In this document: in pieces, positions 1-7,823 of the stretch
Position numbering within the stretch: the first letter of the stretch is position 1
Layout: each line of letters begins with the position of its first letter
Source: Streptomyces sp. Act143
GTDB lineage: Bacteria > Actinomycetota > Actinomycetes > Streptomycetales > Streptomycetaceae
Reading direction: 5' to 3'
Assembly (NCBI RefSeq): GCF_003143935.1
Contig: NZ_QFRX01000001.1
Location: 9,207,403 to 9,271,402, forward strand
DNA length: 64,000 nucleotides
Made by a program: the position numbers and the translations under genes
The notes under the pieces: generated by a model
What the model saw: the letters and a program-made list of their open reading frames with translations, nothing else
Told to the model about the DNA's origin: nothing
Database searches by the model: none

Positions 1-132
1 GCCGCGGTAGGTGTCGCCGTCGTACGCGGGATTGATCCGGCCGAGCAGGTCGACCACGTCCAGGTAACGGTCGATCAACTCGCCCTCGGCGCGCGTCAGC
101 GCGGGCAGCGGCGGGAGTTCCGGCGGCAGCAT
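1..132 (-). CDS. Unrecognised protein, 5' part only (runs off window)
   Basis: An ATG at 132 on the minus strand opens a frame that stays open to the window edge (44 residues visible, beginning MLPPELPPLPALTRAEGELI and ending near DGDTYRG). It starts only 7 nt after the clpP stop codon at 140, so the two are very probably cotranscribed, with clpP first. The visible part looks soluble, with a Pro-rich start followed by a helical stretch. I do not recognise the family. Confidence 0.5.
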   Translation of the reverse strand, partial: MLPPELPPLPALTRAEGELIDRYLDVVDLLGRINPAYDGDTYRG

Positions 133-139
133 CGCCCGC

Positions 140-775
140 TCACCGGGCGCCGGGTGCGGGGCGCGAGGTCTTGCGGCTGGGCACGATCCGGTCCACCAGG
201 CCGTATTCCAGCGCCTCTTGGGCGGTGAGGATCTTGTCCCGCTCGATGTCCTCGGTGACTTGTTCCCGGGTGCGCCCGGTGTGCCGTACGAGCATCTCCT
301 CCAGGCGGTCGCGGACCCGCCCCAACTCTTCGGCCTGGATCGCCAGATCACTGGCCTGCCCCTCCACCGGCCCGGGCAGCGAGGGCTGGTGGATCACCAT
401 GCGTGCGCCCGGCAGCGCGGACCGCTTGCCGGGGGTGCCGGCCGCGAGCAGCACGGCCGCGGACGAACCTGCCTGGCCCAGACAGATCGTCTCCACGTCG
501 CAGGTGACGAACTGCATCGTGTCGTAGATCGCCGACATGGCGCTGAAGGAGCCGCCGGGGGAGTTGATGTAGAGCGAGATGTCCCGGTCCGGGTCCTGGT
601 ACTCGAGGTGCATGAACTGGGCCATCACGTCGTTCGCCGAGATGTCGTCCACCTCGGTGCCGAGGAAGACGATCCGCTCCTCCAGCAGCTTTGAGTACGG
701 GTCCATCGTCTTGCTGCCGAAGCTCGTGCGCTCGGTGAACTCGGGCAGGACATGACGGGCGGTCGGTCGGGTCAT
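140..775 (-). CDS. clpP: ATP-dependent Clp protease proteolytic subunit (ClpP paralogue)
   Basis: A 211-residue ClpP-family serine peptidase, the proteolytic barrel that works with Clp ATPases in the cytoplasm. The full triad is visible: Ser104 in GQAGSSAAVL, His129 in MVIHQPS and Asp180 in ERDKILTA, followed by the conserved EYGLVDRIV tail. The nucleophile motif is GSS rather than the usual ASM. The ATG at 775 follows an AGGAGG about 7 nt upstream. The frame stays open further upstream, but that part is not ClpP-like. It is divergent from an orphan antitoxin gene and followed by an unknown gene 7 nt away. No second clpP lies beside it, unlike the usual clpP1P2 pair, so this is probably an accessory paralogue. 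Confidence 0.93.
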   Translation of the reverse strand: MTRPTARHVLPEFTERTSFGSKTMDPYSKLLEERIVFLGTEVDDISANDVMAQFMHLEYQDPDRDISLYINSPGGSFSAMSAIYDTMQFVTCDVETICLGQAGSSAAVLLAAGTPGKRSALPGARMVIHQPSLPGPVEGQASDLAIQAEELGRVRDRLEEMLVRHTGRTREQVTEDIERDKILTAQEALEYGLVDRIVPSRKTSRPAPGAR

Positions 776-795
776 GGGTACCCCTCCTTCTGCGT

Positions 796-821
796 CTGTA
801 AAAAATGTACAGGACGTACGT
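796..821. promoter_or_regulatory. Palindromic operator between clpP and the YefM-type gene
   Basis: The 63-bp divergent gap contains CTGTA-N7-TACAG (796-812), which includes the hexamer TGTACA at 806-811, followed by the 8-bp palindrome ACGTACGT (814-821). TGTACA is the known core recognised by YefM antitoxins at their own promoters. The site can therefore control both divergent genes. This is an inference from motif and position. Confidence 0.55.
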
Positions 822-838
822 GACGTTATGATGGGGGT

Positions 839-1126
839 ATGGCCTACGAGATTCCGGTGACGCAAGCCAGGGCTGAACTCGCCGACCTGATCAACCGAGT
901 GGTGTACGGCGGTGAGCGTGTCGTCGTCACGCGGCACGGCAAGCCGCTGGTCGCCCTGGTCTCCGCCGCCGACCTCGAACGGCTGGAGGCGCTCCAGGAG
1001 GTCCAGGAGCCCGCCGAGGAGCAGGTGATCAGCGCGGTCTCGACCGTGCGCGAGCTGTCGTCGCCGCCCCGTGAGGCGCAGCGGTTCGGCATCGCGGCCC
1101 ACCACCGGGGCACGGGCGCCTCGTAG
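839..1126 (+). CDS. Phd/YefM-family antitoxin-like protein, no adjacent toxin
   Basis: A 95-residue protein with the typical Phd/YefM N-terminus: YEIPVTQARAELADLINRV, then the GERVVVTRHGKPLVALVSAADLERLE segment that forms the DNA-binding dimer fold. Family members repress their own promoter and neutralise a toxin through a disordered C-terminus. Here the tail (about residues 60-95) is longer than in short YefM proteins, and no toxin-sized ORF follows: the next gene is convergent. It is divergent from clpP across a TGTACA-containing palindrome, so it may act as a plain repressor. The ATG at 839 is chosen because the homology begins there; upstream ATGs are out of frame. Confidence 0.85.
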   Translation: MAYEIPVTQARAELADLINRVVYGGERVVVTRHGKPLVALVSAADLERLEALQEVQEPAEEQVISAVSTVRELSSPPREAQRFGIAAHHRGTGAS

Positions 1127-1140
1127 GAAGACCGCAGAAG

Positions 1141-1178
1141 ACCGCGCACCCCCGTCCGCTACAGCGGAGGTACGCGGT
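1141..1178. terminator. Hairpin between convergent genes
   Basis: Nested inverted repeats ACCGCG (1141-1146) with CGCGGT (1173-1178), and TCCGC (1155-1159) with GCGGA (1164-1168), lie between the antitoxin stop and the end of the convergent membrane-protein gene. It is probably a bidirectional terminator. It has no U-tract. Confidence 0.5.
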
Positions 1179-1198
1179 CCGTTCCAGGGTGCCCCGTG

Positions 1199-2212
1199 TC
1201 AGCCGGCGGGCACCAACTCCCTTTCGGCGGCGGGCTCGGTGCTCTTCGCTCGTGCCCGGAGCGCGTTCCCGAGCAATACGGCGGCCAGGCCGAGCGCCGC
1301 CCACCAGGCCAGGGTCAGGGCCGGGCCGCTCGCCGCCGCCCCGTCGAAGTACGCCACCGACCGCAGCAGCGTCGCGCTCGCCCCCGGCGGCAGCCACTGG
1401 CCGATCGCGCCGACCGGCTCCGGGAGCATCTGCGGCGCCGAGGGCGCCCCCGAGAACGGGTTGCCCAGGAGCATGATCACGCCGGAGGCGACGCCGATCC
1501 CCGCGGTGCCCAGGCATGCGGCCAGGCCGGCGACCGTGCCGCTCACCGCCAGGGTCGCGAGCCCGAACACCCCGGCCTCCGCCCACCAGTCGCCCGTGAC
1601 GACACCGAGCCAGGTGTCCATGATCCCGGCGGCGGCCGCACCCACCAGGGCCGAGGCGCCGGCCAGGGCGGCCACGGCCCGCGTCCCGCGCAGCCCGACC
1701 GACGTCACCACCGCGCCCGCGGCGATCCCGGCGAGGGCCAGCGGCAGTACGCCGGCGTTGAGCGCCGCGCCCCGCGGGTCCTTCGCGGGCGCCGCCACCA
1801 CATCGACCGTCCTGACCTGCGTGCCGTCGGCCGCCGCCGGTGCCGCCACGGCCTGCTGGAGCAACTGCGCCACCACCGGGCTCGCGGCCGACGCGGTCAG
1901 CAGCTCGGGACCCTCGGCGGTGACGACTACCGCCCCGTACACGGTCCGGTCCTCGATCGCGTCCCGGGCGGCGGCCTCGTCCGCGTAGTGGTGGATCTCG
2001 AACGCGCCCTCGTGCGCGGCCAGTTGCCTCTCCACCTGGGCGGTCGCCGCAGCGGGGCCGGCGATGCCGAGCGGCAGGTCGCGGGGTGCGGTCCGGGCGG
2101 CGGGCCAGGCGAAGGCCCACAGCGCGAGCGCCGCGAGGAGCGGGACGAGGGTGGCGGTCGCGATCAGCCGGCGGGCGTTGCCCGCGGGTGTCGTAGCGGA
2201 GGCGGTGGACAT
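1199..2212 (-). CDS. ABC-2/YhgE-like multispanning membrane protein
   Basis: A 337-residue integral membrane protein. One hydrophobic segment lies near residues 18-38. An extracytoplasmic region of about 130 residues follows (about 45-155), containing EIHHYADEAAARDAIEDRTVYGAVVV. Then come about five closely spaced membrane helices and a short charged cytoplasmic tail. The pattern of TM1, soluble domain and C-terminal helix bundle is that of YhgE/Pip-like and ABC-2 permease-like proteins, which often sit beside TetR genes and act in export or membrane homeostasis. The ATG at 2212 has AAAGGA upstream. It is divergent from the TetR gene, and paired operators lie between them, so repression by that TetR is likely. 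No ATPase gene is adjacent. Confidence 0.75.
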   Translation of the reverse strand: MSTASATTPAGNARRLIATATLVPLLAALALWAFAWPAARTAPRDLPLGIAGPAAATAQVERQLAAHEGAFEIHHYADEAAARDAIEDRTVYGAVVVTAEGPELLTASAASPVVAQLLQQAVAAPAAADGTQVRTVDVVAAPAKDPRGAALNAGVLPLALAGIAAGAVVTSVGLRGTRAVAALAGASALVGAAAAGIMDTWLGVVTGDWWAEAGVFGLATLAVSGTVAGLAACLGTAGIGVASGVIMLLGNPFSGAPSAPQMLPEPVGAIGQWLPPGASATLLRSVAYFDGAAASGPALTLAWWAALGLAAVLLGNALRARAKSTEPAAERELVPAG

Positions 2213-2254
2213 GGGGTGTCCTTTCTGGCTCAGGGCTCCGGCTCGGTTTCAAAG

Positions 2255-2331
2255 AGAAGGATCGTTCGTTTTTCTTGCCCCCTCACCGTCCCGCCGTGTG
2301 TGCGCCTTGTCAAGAAGGAACGTTCGTTTTA
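2255..2331. promoter_or_regulatory. Two near-identical 19-bp TetR operators
   Basis: AGAAGGATCGTTCGTTTTT (2255-2273) and AGAAGGAACGTTCGTTTTA (2313-2331) match at 17 of 19 positions. They lie 58 bp apart in direct orientation in the 130-bp gap between the divergent membrane-protein and TetR genes. The GAACGTTC core is palindromic, as in many TetR operators. The downstream copy ends 12 nt before the TetR start codon, which fits autorepression. Confidence 0.7.
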
Positions 2332-2342
2332 AGTTGGTGACC

Positions 2343-2990
2343 ATGGCCCGCGTATCCCAGGAACACCTCGACGCCCGCCGCCGGCAGATCCTCGACGGCG
2401 CCGCGATCTGCTTCGCCCGCAACGGCTTCCACGCCACGTCCATGCAGGACGTCCTCAAGGAGGTCGATCTGTCGGCCGGTGCCGTGTACCGCTACTTCAG
2501 CGGCAAGGAGGCGCTCATCGCGGCCATCGTCGAGGAGGTGCTCGGCCAGGTCCGCGACGGTTTCGAGGAAGCGGCCCTGAGCAGCCCGCCCCCGCCGCCG
2601 GACCTCCTGGTGTCGTCGGTGCTCGGCCGGGTCCTCGAGAGCAAGGAGTTCCTGACCGTGGACGGGCGGCCCGCGTTCCCGCGCCTGGTCGTCCAGGTGT
2701 GGACGGAGACCCTCCGCAACGACCAGCTCGCGGGCATCCTGCACGACGGCTACAGCGCGGTGCAGAAGACCTGGGGGCGGATCGTCGAGGCATACCAGGA
2801 CACCGGGATGATGCGGTCTGACATCTCCGCGGACCGGGTGGCCCGCACGATGATGGCCGCGGCCATGGGCTTCCTCGCCCAGCAGGCGCTGTTCGGGCCT
2901 GCGCCGCACGAGATCCTCCGGGACGGTCTGCGGGCGTTGATGAGCGTGCGGGACCCGTACGACACGACCGGTGGATCACAGCTCGGTTAA
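2343..2990 (+). CDS. TetR/AcrR-family transcriptional regulator
   Basis: A 215-residue repressor. The N-terminal helix-turn-helix runs from about residue 12 to 58 (RRRQILDGAAICFARNGFHA, then LSAGAVYRYFSGKEALIAAI), followed by a helical ligand-binding domain. Long upstream in-frame sequence is not homologous. The ATG at 2343 (or the GTG at 2337) fits the family start. The ribosome site is weak. It probably represses itself and the divergent membrane protein through the two 19-bp repeats. The stop codon TAA overlaps the proposed GlnR box of the urease operon. Confidence 0.9.
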   Translation: MARVSQEHLDARRRQILDGAAICFARNGFHATSMQDVLKEVDLSAGAVYRYFSGKEALIAAIVEEVLGQVRDGFEEAALSSPPPPPDLLVSSVLGRVLESKEFLTVDGRPAFPRLVVQVWTETLRNDQLAGILHDGYSAVQKTWGRIVEAYQDTGMMRSDISADRVARTMMAAAMGFLAQQALFGPAPHEILRDGLRALMSVRDPYDTTGGSQLG

Positions 2991-3002
2991 CTTGCTTGAA
3001 AC
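2987..3002 (+). promoter_or_regulatory. GlnR-like box upstream of the urease operon
   Basis: TTAAC-N6-GAAAC at 2987-3002 fits the actinobacterial GlnR half-box pair (gTnAC-n6-GaAAC) with one mismatch. It begins inside the TetR stop codon and ends about 100 bp before ureA. GlnR is known to control urease genes in Streptomyces in response to nitrogen supply. The second half-site pair of a full box is not evident. Confidence 0.6.
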
Positions 3003-3101
3003 CCGGTCCAACTAGCCTTCCGGCACGCCACCAGGGACTTTGCCCGGTGGCTGCGGCAACCGGACCCCGCACGGTCCGGAGCGAGGACTGTGAGGTGGGA
3101 C

Positions 3102-3404
<303 letters not shown>

Positions 3405-3414
3405 CGGGGGCGCC

Positions 3415-3726
3415 GTGATTCCCGGAGAGATCCTCTTCGCCGAGGACCCGATCGTCTACAACGACGGCCGTGAGGTCACCCGCCTGACCGTCCTCAACGC
3501 CGCCGACCGGCCCGTCCAGGTCGGCTCCCACTACCACTTCGCCGAGGCCAACCCCGGCCTGGAGTTCGACCGCGGCGCCGCGCGCGGCAAGCGGCTGAAC
3601 GTCGCCGCCGGCACCGCCGTGCGCTTCGAGCCCGGAATCCCCGTCGACGTCGAACTCGTCCCGCTCGCCGGCGCCCGGATCGTGCCGGGACTGCGCGGGG
3701 AGACCGGAGGTGCCCTCGATGCCTGA
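3415..3726 (+). CDS. ureB: Urease subunit beta
   Basis: A 103-residue beta subunit with the family signature IPGEILFAEDPIVYNDG and VGSHYHFAEANPGLEFDR, in which the HYHF segment is conserved in all ureases. The length matches free-standing bacterial UreB. GTG start. It overlaps ureC by 8 nt, which indicates translational coupling and subunit stoichiometry control. Confidence 0.95.
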   Translation: MIPGEILFAEDPIVYNDGREVTRLTVLNAADRPVQVGSHYHFAEANPGLEFDRGAARGKRLNVAAGTAVRFEPGIPVDVELVPLAGARIVPGLRGETGGALDA

Positions 3727-5440
3727 GATCTCGCGTGCCGCGTACGCCGACCTGTTCGGCCCGACGACCGGCGACCGCATCAGGCTCGCCGACACCGATC
3801 TGCTCGTCGAGATCGAGGAGGACCGTTCCGGCGGCCCCGGACGCGCCGGTGACGAGGCGGTGTTCGGCGGTGGCAAGGTGATCCGCGAGTCCATGGGCCA
3901 GGCGCGCGCCACGCGCGCGGACGGCACCCCGGACACCGTCATCACCGGCGCCGTGATCATCGACCACTGGGGGATCGTCAAGGCCGACGTCGGCATCCGC
4001 GACGGCCGGATCACCGGGATCGGCAAGGCCGGCAACCCCGACACGATGGACGGCGTCCATCCCGACCTGGTGCTCGGCCCCGAGACCGAGATCATCGCCG
4101 GTAACGGGCGCATCCTGACGGCCGGCGCGGTCGACGCGCACGTCCACTTCATCTGCCCGCAGATCGCCGACGAGGCGCTGTCCTCCGGTGTCACCACCCT
4201 GGTCGGCGGCGGCACGGGCCCGGCGGAGGGCTCCAAGGCGACCACCGTCACCCCCGGCCCCTGGCACCTCGCCCGGATGCTGGAGGCGATGGAGCAGTAC
4301 CCGCTCAACATCGGCTTCCTCGGCAAGGGCAACACCGTCTCGCACGAGGCGATGCTGTCCCAGATCCGGGGCGGCGCCCTGGGGTTGAAGCTCCACGAGG
4401 ACTGGGGTTCGACCCCGGCCGTCATCGACGCCTCGCTCACGGTGGCCGACCGGACCGGCATCCAGGTCGCCATCCACACGGACACCCTGAACGAGGCCGG
4501 GTTCGTCGGGGACACGCTCGCCGCGATCGCGGGGCGGGGGATTCACGCGTACCACACCGAGGGTGCGGGCGGCGGGCACGCGCCGGACATCATGACGGTC
4601 GTCTCCGAGCCGCACGTCCTGCCGAGCTCGACCAACCCCACCCGGCCGTTCACCGTCAACACCGCCGAGGAACATCTCGACATGCTGATGGTGTGCCACC
4701 ACCTCAACCCCGCGGTGCCGGAGGACCTGGCGTTCGCCGAGTCCCGCATCCGGCCGACGACGATCGGGGCGGAGGACATCCTCCACGACCTCGGCGCGAT
4801 CTCGATCATCTCGTCCGACGCCCAGGCGATGGGCCGGGTCGGCGAAGTCATCATGCGGACCTGGCAGACGGCACACGTCATGAAGCGCCGACGGGGTGCG
4901 CTGCCCGGCGACGGGCGGGCCGACAACCACCGCGTGCGGCGGTACGTCGCCAAGTACACGATCAACCCCGCCGTCGCCCAGGGGCTGGCGCACGAGATCG
5001 GCTCGGTGGAGACCGGCAAGCTCGCCGACCTCGTGCTCTGGGAGCCCGCGTTCTTCGGGGTCAAGCCGCATCTCGTCGTCAAGGGCGGGCAGATCGCCTA
5101 CGCGCAGATGGGCGACGCCAACGCGTCGATCCCCACCCCGCAGCCGATCCTGCCGCGTCCGATGTACGGGGCGATCGGGCGGGCGCCCGCGGCCAACTCG
5201 TTCAACTTCGTGGCCCCGCTGGCGATCGAGGACGGGCTGCCGGAGCGGTTGCAGTTGGGCAAGCGTTTCGTCGCCATCGAGTCGACGCGTGGGGTGACCA
5301 AGGCGGACATGCGGGAGAACGACGCGCGTCCGCAGGTGCGGGTCGACCCCGACAGCTTCGCCGTGCACATCGACGGGGAGCTGGTCGAGGCGACCCCGGC
5401 CGCCGAACTGCCGCTGGCCCAGCGGTACTTCCTCTTCTGA
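3719..5440 (+). CDS. ureC: Urease subunit alpha (catalytic, dinickel)
   Basis: A 573-residue catalytic subunit. All metal and catalytic residues are visible: His141 and His143 (AVDAHVHF), the lysine to be carbamylated, Lys224 (GLKLHEDWG), His253, His279 (YHTEGAGGGH), Asp367 (ISSDAQAMG), and the flap CHH motif at 326-328. The ATG at 3719 follows GGAGG and gives the expected MPEISRAAYADLFGP start. A GTG three codons upstream is less likely. It overlaps ureB by 8 nt and touches ureF through TGATG. Confidence 0.97.
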   Translation: MPEISRAAYADLFGPTTGDRIRLADTDLLVEIEEDRSGGPGRAGDEAVFGGGKVIRESMGQARATRADGTPDTVITGAVIIDHWGIVKADVGIRDGRITGIGKAGNPDTMDGVHPDLVLGPETEIIAGNGRILTAGAVDAHVHFICPQIADEALSSGVTTLVGGGTGPAEGSKATTVTPGPWHLARMLEAMEQYPLNIGFLGKGNTVSHEAMLSQIRGGALGLKLHEDWGSTPAVIDASLTVADRTGIQVAIHTDTLNEAGFVGDTLAAIAGRGIHAYHTEGAGGGHAPDIMTVVSEPHVLPSSTNPTRPFTVNTAEEHLDMLMVCHHLNPAVPEDLAFAESRIRPTTIGAEDILHDLGAISIISSDAQAMGRVGEVIMRTWQTAHVMKRRRGALPGDGRADNHRVRRYVAKYTINPAVAQGLAHEIGSVETGKLADLVLWEPAFFGVKPHLVVKGGQIAYAQMGDANASIPTPQPILPRPMYGAIGRAPAANSFNFVAPLAIEDGLPERLQLGKRFVAIESTRGVTKADMRENDARPQVRVDPDSFAVHIDGELVEATPAAELPLAQRYFLF

Positions 5441-6114
5441 TGTCCAGGGCCGCACTTCTCGTCCTGGCCGACGGCCGCTTTCCCGCCGGGGGACACGCGC
5501 ACTCCGGCGGCGCCGAGGCGGCCGTCAAGGCCGGGCGGATCAGCGGGGCCGCGGGCCTGGAGGAGTTCTGCCGGGGGCGGCTGCACACGGCGGGACTGGT
5601 GTCGGCGGCGTTGGCCGCCGCCGCGGTACTCGGCGTGGACGCCCGGGAGCTGGACGCGGCGGCGGACGCCCGGACGCCGTCGCCGGCTCTGCGGGCCGCC
5701 GCGCGGAAGCTGGGGCGGCAGTTGACGCGGGCCGCTCGGGCGACCTGGCCGTCCGACGAACTCGACGCCCTGGCACGGGAGTTCCCCAAGGGGGCGCATC
5801 AGCCGGTCGTGCTCGGTCTCGCGGCGCGGGCGGCCGGGCTTGAGGCCGTCGACGCGGCATACTGCGCGGCGTACGAGAGCGTGAGCGGGCCGGCGTCGGC
5901 GACCGTGCGATTGCTGAGTCTCGATCCCTTTGACGCCACCGGGGTGCTGGCCCGGCTGGCGCCGGAGCTGGACCGGGTGGCGGGGCTCGCCGTGGAGGCG
6001 GCGCGGCGGGTGACCGAGGCGGGTGTCGAGGCGTTGCCCGCGGCTTCGGCTCCCCTGCTCGAGATCTCCGCCGAGCTCCACGCCGCCTGGCCCGTACGGC
6101 TCTTCGCGTCGTAG
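5440..6114 (+). CDS. ureF: Urease accessory protein UreF
   Basis: A 224-residue accessory protein that acts with UreD and UreG to load nickel into apo-urease. The family N-terminus LLVLADGRFPAGGHAHSGG and the central segment REFPKGAHQPVVLGLAARAA are clear. The start is the ATG that shares the A of the ureC stop (TGATG). It is Ala-rich and all-helical, as expected. A 155-bp gap filled with GC-rich hairpins separates it from ureG. Confidence 0.92.
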   Translation: MSRAALLVLADGRFPAGGHAHSGGAEAAVKAGRISGAAGLEEFCRGRLHTAGLVSAALAAAAVLGVDARELDAAADARTPSPALRAAARKLGRQLTRAARATWPSDELDALAREFPKGAHQPVVLGLAARAAGLEAVDAAYCAAYESVSGPASATVRLLSLDPFDATGVLARLAPELDRVAGLAVEAARRVTEAGVEALPAASAPLLEISAELHAAWPVRLFAS

Positions 6115-6157
6115 GGGCGTTCTCGCCCCCGCCGCCCTTGTCCGTTCCCGTCCTCCA

Positions 6158-6228
6158 GGGGCGCCGCCCCCTCGACCCCGCTGGGGGTGCCGCCCCCAGA
6201 CACCGATCGGCCCGAAGGGCGTCGCCCC
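6158..6228 (+). repeat. Three GC-rich hairpins between ureF and ureG
   Basis: Three related inverted repeats occur in 70 bp: GGGGC-GCC-GCCCC (6158-6170), CTGGGGG-TGCCG-CCCCCAG (6181-6199, perfect 7-bp stem) and GGGC-GTC-GCCC (6217-6227). They share a GGGC-G(Y)C-GCCC core. They lie in the only sizeable gap of the urease operon and could attenuate or process the ureABCF/ureGD transcript. Confidence 0.6.
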
Positions 6229-6269
6229 CGACCGCCGGACAGGCCGAAACACATCAAGGAGTCGCCCTC

Positions 6270-6943
<674 letters not shown>

Positions 6944-6947
<4 letters not shown>

Positions 6948-7708
6948 CGACCGGCACCGCCGGCGTGGCGGCCACCGCGCGGATCGTCGCCCGCGACGAC
7001 GGACGCGGCGGCACCTCGCTCCCGGTGCTGGAGGGCGACGGCCCGCTGGCGCTGCGTCGGACCCGGGGGAGCGGGGCGGAGGCACGGGTCATGCTCGTCG
7101 GCGCGATGAGCGGACCGCTCGGCGGCGACCACTTCACCGTCGAGGCCGGGGTGGAAGAGGGCGCCCGCCTGCGGGTCGGATCGGCCGCCGCCACCATCGC
7201 CCTGCCGGGACAGGCCAAGGGGGAGGCGCGCTACGACGTCCGCCTCACCGTCGCCGACGGGGGTGCGCTGAGCTGGCTGCCGGAGCAGCTGATCTGCGCG
7301 AACGGCAGTGACCTGTACGTCACCACTCGGGTCGACGTCGGCGCGCGCGGCCGGCTCGTGCTGCGGGAGGAGCAGGTGCTGGGGCGGGCCGGCGAGGAGC
7401 CGGGGCGGCTCGTCAGCCGGCTTGTGCTGCGGGTCGGCGGGCGGACCCTGCTCGACCAGGAACTCGCCTGCGGCCCCGGGGCGCCGGGCGGCTGGGACGG
7501 CCCGGCCGTGCTGGCAGGGCAGCGCGCTGTCGGGCAACTCGTCGTCGTCCGGCCGGAGTTCGCCGCCGAGCCACCGGCGCCCCAGGTGCTGGGGGACGGT
7601 GCCGCGGTCATGCCGCTGGCCGGGCCCGCCGCGCTGGTGAGTGCCGTGGCGCCGGACGCGCTGCGGCTGAGGAGGCTGCTGGACGAGGCCCTGACGTCGC
7701 TCGGCTAG
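6944..7708 (+). CDS. ureD: Urease accessory protein UreD
   Basis: A 254-residue UreD/UreH scaffold, the last gene of the operon, coupled to ureG by an ATGA overlap. Family features include the PLGGDHFTVEAGVEEGARLRV-like beta segment, SWLPEQLICANGSD and LVLREEQVLGR. It bridges UreF/UreG to the apo-urease during nickel loading. The frame is open far upstream, inside ureG, but that is a shadow. No clear terminator follows. Confidence 0.9.
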
Positions 7709-7787
7709 CGAACTGCCCTCTCCGTTTATCGGATTGGCAAAGAAGGGCTACGGCCCCTGTTCTCAGGGAACCCACAGCCGGGAGGAT

Positions 7788-7817
7788 CCCCGTACTCATC
7801 AATGACGTACGGGGAGG
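7788..7817 (+). promoter_or_regulatory. Hairpin masking the tap ribosome-binding site
   Basis: CCCCGTAC (7788-7795) and GTACGGGG (7807-7814) form a perfect 8-bp stem with an 11-nt loop. The right arm overlaps the Shine-Dalgarno sequence GGGGAGG (7811-7817), which serves the TTG start at 7824. This arrangement could lower or condition translation of the peptidase. Confidence 0.5.
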
Positions 7818-7823
7818 TCGCAC

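Noticed and set aside
1029..2252. Long minus-strand frame of 407 codons opposite the membrane-protein gene region
   Set aside because: It is Arg/Gly-rich with no hydrophobic pattern or homology; the in-frame neighbour with normal membrane segments is the real gene.
3494..5455. 653-codon frame opposite ureB/ureC
   Set aside because: It is the antisense shadow of ureC, typical of high-GC coding DNA; its composition is Arg/Asp/Gly/Val-rich and no domain is seen.
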